Shown here piece by piece: positions 5,299-7,778 of a DNA stretch of 7,778 nucleotides. Numbering within the stretch: position 1 is the stretch's first letter; each line of letters opens with the position of its first letter. The DNA lies in NCBI GenBank assembly GCA_021817645.1, contig JAKAGH010000148.1, positions 1 through 7,778 on the forward strand. The letters run 5' to 3'. Under the pieces are notes generated by a model. It ran no database searches, was not told the origin of the DNA, and saw only the letters and a program-made list of their open reading frames with translations. Source of the DNA: Deltaproteobacteria bacterium (GTDB taxonomy: Bacteria > Desulfobacterota > Desulfobaccia > Desulfobaccales > 0-14-0-80-60-11). The translations under genes were made by a program, and so were the position numbers.

Positions 5299-5766
5299 AT
5301 GGCGATGATCGATGAAATCTGTCCCCAATGCGGCCATCGTTCGCGGCGCTACCGTAATCCGGCGCCCACGGTGGACATTATCATTGAGCTCCAGGATCAG
5401 GGGTTGGTCTTGATCGAACGCGGCCAGCCTCCCTGGGGCTGGGCCTTGCCCGGAGGCTTCGTGGAATACGGCGAGTCCCTGGAGGCCGCGGCCCGCCGGG
5501 AGGCACGGGAGGAAACGGGACTGGAGGTGGAACTCCTGGGGCAATTTCATACTTATTCGGACCCGGGCCGGGACCCCCGGCAGCATACCATTACCACGGT
5601 TTATGTCGCCCGGGCCCAGGGCTCGCCCCAGGCCGCGTCCGACGCCCGGGCCCTGGCGGTCTTTGCCCCGGAGCAGCTGCCGGAAGTCCTGGCTTTTGAC
5701 CATGCCCGGATCCTTGCTGACTATTTAAAGGTGCGCCGGGATTGGCTGGCGAAATCTAATAAGTAA
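5299..5766 (+). CDS. Nudix hydrolase, ADP-ribose pyrophosphatase-like
   Basis: This is a cytoplasmic Mg-dependent hydrolase that cleaves nucleoside diphosphates linked to another group. The 155 residues contain a complete Nudix box at 53-75 (G-x5-E-x7-REAREETGL), with catalytic Glu68, Glu71 and Glu72. Just before it, WGWALPGGFVEYGE is typical of the family. After the box, YSDPGRDPRQHTIT (86-99) resembles the segment seen in ADP-ribose pyrophosphatases, so ADP-ribose is the likeliest substrate; this is inference. The N-terminus has CPQCG (8-12) followed by RRYRNPAPTVDIII. That looks like half of a zinc ribbon, since there is no second cysteine pair. Start: ATG 5299 and ATG 5305 are both possible and neither has a good ribosome-binding site. 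It is the last gene of the plus-strand run. Confidence 0.9.
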   Translation: MAMIDEICPQCGHRSRRYRNPAPTVDIIIELQDQGLVLIERGQPPWGWALPGGFVEYGESLEAAARREAREETGLEVELLGQFHTYSDPGRDPRQHTITTVYVARAQGSPQAASDARALAVFAPEQLPEVLAFDHARILADYLKVRRDWLAKSNK

Positions 5767-5896
5767 TATTAGATGTGATCATTAACTGTAGAAGATTAAT
5801 GAATATAAAGGTGGGATAATAGATATTCTCCTCAAGGTCAGCTTAGGAACCAGCCATTCATGTTCCAAAGGAACACCCAAAACCATGAAAAAAACT

Positions 5897-5944
5897 GTAG
5901 GGTGCGTCTCACGCACCATCTTTGGCGCGTAAGACGCTCCCTAC
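5897..5944. repeat. Inverted repeat of GTAGGGTGCGTC type
   Basis: The 21-base arms 5897-5917 (GTAGGGTGCGTCTCACGCACC) and 5924-5944 are inverted copies with three differences and a 6-base loop. A 13-base piece, GGTGCGTAAGACG, matching part of the arm recurs at 6061-6073. It looks like a dispersed intergenic palindrome. No gene lies within it. Confidence 0.65.
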
Positions 5945-5997
5945 GAGAGACATTTTCAAAGCGGAATAAACAGACCGCAGGCTGTGCCGTGTAAAAC

Positions 5998-6035
5998 AAA
6001 ATCCCCCTAAATCCCCCTTTATAAAGGGGGACTTT
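5998..6035. repeat. CCCCCTTTATAAAGGGGG palindromic element, third copy
   Basis: A perfect 18-base palindrome (6013-6030) is preceded by AAAATCCCCCTAAAT. The whole is the approximate reverse complement of the repeat at 2282-2318, and its 18-base core is identical to 2346-2363. This marks a repeat family present at least three times in the window. Confidence 0.65.
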
Positions 6036-6078
6036 AAAGACTATGGTTATCAGGAAGATTGGTGCGTAAGACGTTTTT

Positions 6079-6228
6079 CTCGTTCCCAAGTTGTACTTGG
6101 GAACGGTTGGTTTTGTCCAAGCTGTGCTTGGACACCTTTTAAAATTTAGGTTCGCATTCCTGTTGAACCAGCCTTGCCAAGCAAAGCTTGGCGGGAAATA
6201 GCGTTCCCAAGTACAACTTGGGAACGAG
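6079..6228. repeat. MITE-like element C, copy C1 (left of waaA)
   Basis: This is a 150-base element with perfect 27-base terminal inverted repeats (6079-6105 and 6202-6228). Each end is itself a palindrome, CGTTCCCAAGT-3-ACTTGGGAACG. Two further hairpins lie inside: GTCCAAGC-TGT-GCTTGGAC (6115-6133) and GCCAAGC-AAA-GCTTGGC (6176-6192). All four stems share an AAG(C/T)-3-(G/A)CTT centre. There is no coding capacity. An inverted copy (C2) lies just past waaA. Confidence 0.75.
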
Positions 6229-6253
6229 AAGAAAAGAGCGAAGACCGGATTAA

Positions 6254-7567
6254 ATGATCTTAACCCTTTATAAAATCCTGACTACCCTGGCCGGCCTCCT
6301 GGGTTGGCCCTATTTCTATTGGCACCTGCGGCGCCGGGGCCGGGGGGAGAGCTTTTTGCCCCGCCTGGGGCTGAAGCTGCCCCCCCCTGCCCCGCCGGGT
6401 AAGCCCCGCATCTGGCTGCACGGCGTGTCCGTGGGCGAAATCCTGGCCGCGCAGCCGTTGTTCCTGGAGCTGCAACGGCTGCTGCCCCAGGCCGGTTTCA
6501 TCATCACCACCGGCACGGAGACCGGCCAGGCCGTGGCCCGGAAGAATTTTGGCCCCTTGGGGGCGTTGGTTTGTTATTTCCCCTTGGATATACCCTGGGC
6601 AGTGTCCCGCTATCTGGAGCATCTGGGGCCCGATATCTTTGTGGCCCTGGATTCAGAGATCTGGCCCAACTTCCTGACCCAGGCCCGGACCCGGGGGGTG
6701 CGCCTGGCCGTGGCCAACGCCCGGCTGTCGGACCAATCCTTCAGAAGGTTTGTTAAATATAGGCGATATCTCATTGATATATTAAATAATCTGGAACTGA
6801 TTGCCGCGGGCTCCTCCCAGGATTATGACCGCTTTCAGCGCCTGGGGCTCTCTCCCGGCAGGGTCCATTTCACCGGCAATCTGAAGATCGATCGCCTGCT
6901 GCAATCCCAACAACCGGAAATTGTCGCGGATTTCCGCCAGGTTATCCAAGGCCGGCAGAACACCGCCCCGGCCCCGGTCTTTCTGGCGGCCTCCACCCAC
7001 CCCGGGGAAGAAGAAGCAATTCTGGAGGCTTATCAAAGCCTCAGCGCCCCCTACCCTGCTCTCCTCCTGCTCCTGGCCCCCCGCCATCCGGAACGCGCCG
7101 CGGAGCTGGGGCGCCTGCTCCACAGCCGCGGTCTCAACTTTCAGCTCTGGAGCCTGCTTAAATCCGGCCGGGAACCGCGCCGCGCCCCGGTGGTCCTCAT
7201 CGACACCGTCGGCGACCTCTTTACCCTTTACGGGCTGGCGGACGTGGCCTTTGTGGGCGGCAGCCTGGTGCCCCACGGCGGCCAAAACATCCTGGAGCCC
7301 GCGGCCTGGGGTTTAGTTCCCATTTATGGTCCAAATATCAATAACTTCCGCTGGTCACAAGTCATCCTGGACCAATCCCGGGCCGGAGTTATGGTCCAGG
7401 ATGCCGCTTCTCTCACCGCGGCCTTGCGCCGCCTCCTGGACCACCCGGAGGATCGCCGCGATCAGGGCCAGCGCGCCCGGGATGCCCTGCTCCCGCACCA
7501 GGGCGCGGCCCGCCGCCAGGCGGAGCTGGTTCTCCGGCTGTGGGAGGGACGAAGACATAGAGATTGA
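6254..7567 (+). CDS. waaA: 3-deoxy-D-manno-octulosonic acid (Kdo) transferase
   Basis: This enzyme transfers Kdo from CMP-Kdo onto lipid IVA, the first core step of lipopolysaccharide synthesis, at the inner face of the cytoplasmic membrane (family GT30). The 437 residues are normal for the family. The N-terminal hydrophobic stretch (2-25) is the membrane anchor. Glu32 in RGRGESFLPRLGL is the expected catalytic base. The N-terminal lobe has IWLHGVSVGEILAAQP (53-68), TTGTETG (85-91), YFPLDIPW (108-115), DSEIWPN (133-139) and NARLSD (155-160). The C-terminal lobe has STHPGEEE (247-254), LLLAPRHPER (272-281), DTVGDLFTLYGLADVAFVGGS (317-337) and GGQNILEPAAWG (342-353). The number of Kdo residues added cannot be told from sequence. 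Start ATG 6254 has only a weak purine-rich sequence upstream. Its presence indicates an LPS-bearing Gram-negative host. Inverted copies of element C flank it, 25 bases before the start and 11 bases after the stop. Confidence 0.95.
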   Translation: MILTLYKILTTLAGLLGWPYFYWHLRRRGRGESFLPRLGLKLPPPAPPGKPRIWLHGVSVGEILAAQPLFLELQRLLPQAGFIITTGTETGQAVARKNFGPLGALVCYFPLDIPWAVSRYLEHLGPDIFVALDSEIWPNFLTQARTRGVRLAVANARLSDQSFRRFVKYRRYLIDILNNLELIAAGSSQDYDRFQRLGLSPGRVHFTGNLKIDRLLQSQQPEIVADFRQVIQGRQNTAPAPVFLAASTHPGEEEAILEAYQSLSAPYPALLLLLAPRHPERAAELGRLLHSRGLNFQLWSLLKSGREPRRAPVVLIDTVGDLFTLYGLADVAFVGGSLVPHGGQNILEPAAWGLVPIYGPNINNFRWSQVILDQSRAGVMVQDAASLTAALRRLLDHPEDRRDQGQRARDALLPHQGAARRQAELVLRLWEGRRHRD

Positions 7568-7578
7568 TCAGTTATTAT

Positions 7579-7725
7579 CTCGTTCGCAAAATGCACTTGA
7601 GAACACTCTAATCTGCCGGGCTGTGCTTGGCGAGCCTGATTCTCCAGGAAAGCGTATTTTTTAAAAGGTGTCCAAGCACAGCTTGGACGAAAACCAACCG
7701 TTCCCAAGTACAACTTGGGAACGAG
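7579..7725. repeat. MITE-like element C, copy C2 (right of waaA, inverted)
   Basis: This is the reverse complement of element C1. Its outer half (7659-7725) equals the reverse complement of 6079-6144 except for one inserted G. It contains the GTCCAAGC...GCTTGGAC hairpin (7670-7688) and the intact 27-base end (7699-7725). The gene-facing half (7579-7658) is recognisable but diverged: the end palindrome is degraded (CTCGTTCGCAAAATGCACTT) and the second hairpin is imperfect (7613-7634). The intact end plus the following AGAA/GAAAA run (7699-7732) is identical to 6202-6235. Confidence 0.72.
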
Positions 7726-7732
7726 AAGAAAA

Positions 7733-7765
7733 TCAGTAATCAGTGACCAGTAATCAGTGGATAGG
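7733..7765. repeat. ATCAGTGA-type short repeats
   Basis: Iterations of CAGTAATCAGTG and CAGTGACCAG directly follow element C2. TAATCAGTGGATAGG (7751-7765) differs by one base from 3743-3757. This is the same class of low-complexity spacer as at 3618-3760. Nothing coding is visible from here to the window end. Confidence 0.5.
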
Positions 7766-7778
7766 AAATTAAAGGAAG

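Larger units (their letters stand above)
5767..6253. other. Gene-free region rich in dispersed palindromes
   Basis: This 487-base gap between the Nudix gene and waaA has no believable gene. It contains an inverted repeat of GTAGGGTGCGTC type (5897-5944), a CCCCC-TTTATAAA-GGGGG element (5998-6035), a fragment of the first repeat (6061-6073) and element C1 (6079-6228), which ends 25 bases before waaA. An 83-codon minus-strand frame (5838-6089) merely reads through these repeats. The segment 5767-5890 is AT-richer and shows nothing I can name. Confidence 0.7.

Noticed and set aside
5838..6089. 83-codon minus-strand frame between the Nudix gene and waaA
   Set aside because: It reads through the CCCCC palindrome (giving the tell-tale KVPLYKGGFRGIL peptide) and the GTAGGGTGCGTC repeat, so it is repeat-derived and not a gene.
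6079..6228. Possible CRISPR-like array (repeated palindromes)
   Set aside because: The units are not evenly spaced, spacers are not unique sequences of constant length, and alternate palindromes are inverted. It is a MITE-like element.
6079..7725. Functional composite transposon carrying waaA
   Set aside because: No transposase or clear target-site duplication is visible, and waaA is normally an essential core gene. The inverted bracket is reported, but mobility is not claimed.
1..7778. tRNA, rRNA, riboswitch or phage-defence system
   Set aside because: I found no cloverleaf, conserved rRNA segment, riboswitch core or defence-protein motif on either strand by reading.

Overview
The window looks like a stretch of a chromosome from a Gram-negative, GC-rich anaerobe, most plausibly a deltaproteobacterium (Desulfobacterota, of the Desulfobacca/Syntrophobacter kind). 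This is inference. It rests on a Kdo transferase (waaA, hence LPS), the style of the housekeeping proteins, and many palindromic dispersed repeats between genes. About 73% of the window is coding. No transposase, integrase, CRISPR array, tRNA or rRNA is visible.

Layout. (1) 1-150, minus: the 5' end of a gene for an exported protein with a clear signal peptide. A near-consensus promoter places the transcript start on the A of the ATG, so the mRNA should be leaderless. (2) 151-517: no gene, but nested palindromic repeats (element A1, 259-389; element B, 384-523). (3) 518-1591, minus: a zinc-dependent medium-chain alcohol dehydrogenase. (4) 1592-1977: a lone B end, a second A element (A2, 1671-1868) and a GC hairpin. 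(5) 1978-2157, minus: a 59-aa YHS-domain protein. (6) 2158-2433: CCCCC/GGGGG palindromes. (7) 2434-3603, minus: an RlmI-type rRNA cytosine methyltransferase. (8) 3604-3815: low-complexity repeats. (9) 3816-4202, minus: a small uncharacterised protein, divergent from (10) a plus-strand run of three genes: a DUF2939-like membrane-anchored protein (4278-4874), a three-helix membrane protein (4936-5244) and a Nudix hydrolase (5299-5766). (11) 5767-6253: no gene, several repeat families. (12) 6254-7567, plus: waaA. (13) 7568-7778: repeats.

Functionally the genes are a mixed housekeeping set (alcohol/aldehyde redox, rRNA modification, nucleotide clean-up, LPS core priming). They do not form a recognisable pathway. 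I found no defence, secretion or biosynthetic system.

The most distinctive structure is in the repeats. The alcohol dehydrogenase and waaA are each bracketed, within tens to about 130 bases, by inverted copies of palindromic MITE-like elements, and two different element families are involved. At waaA the halves of the two copies that face away from the gene are identical over about 66 bases except for one inserted base. At the dehydrogenase, a B-A element junction occurs on both sides in mirror orientation, and the end of element B supplies the stop codon of the gene.
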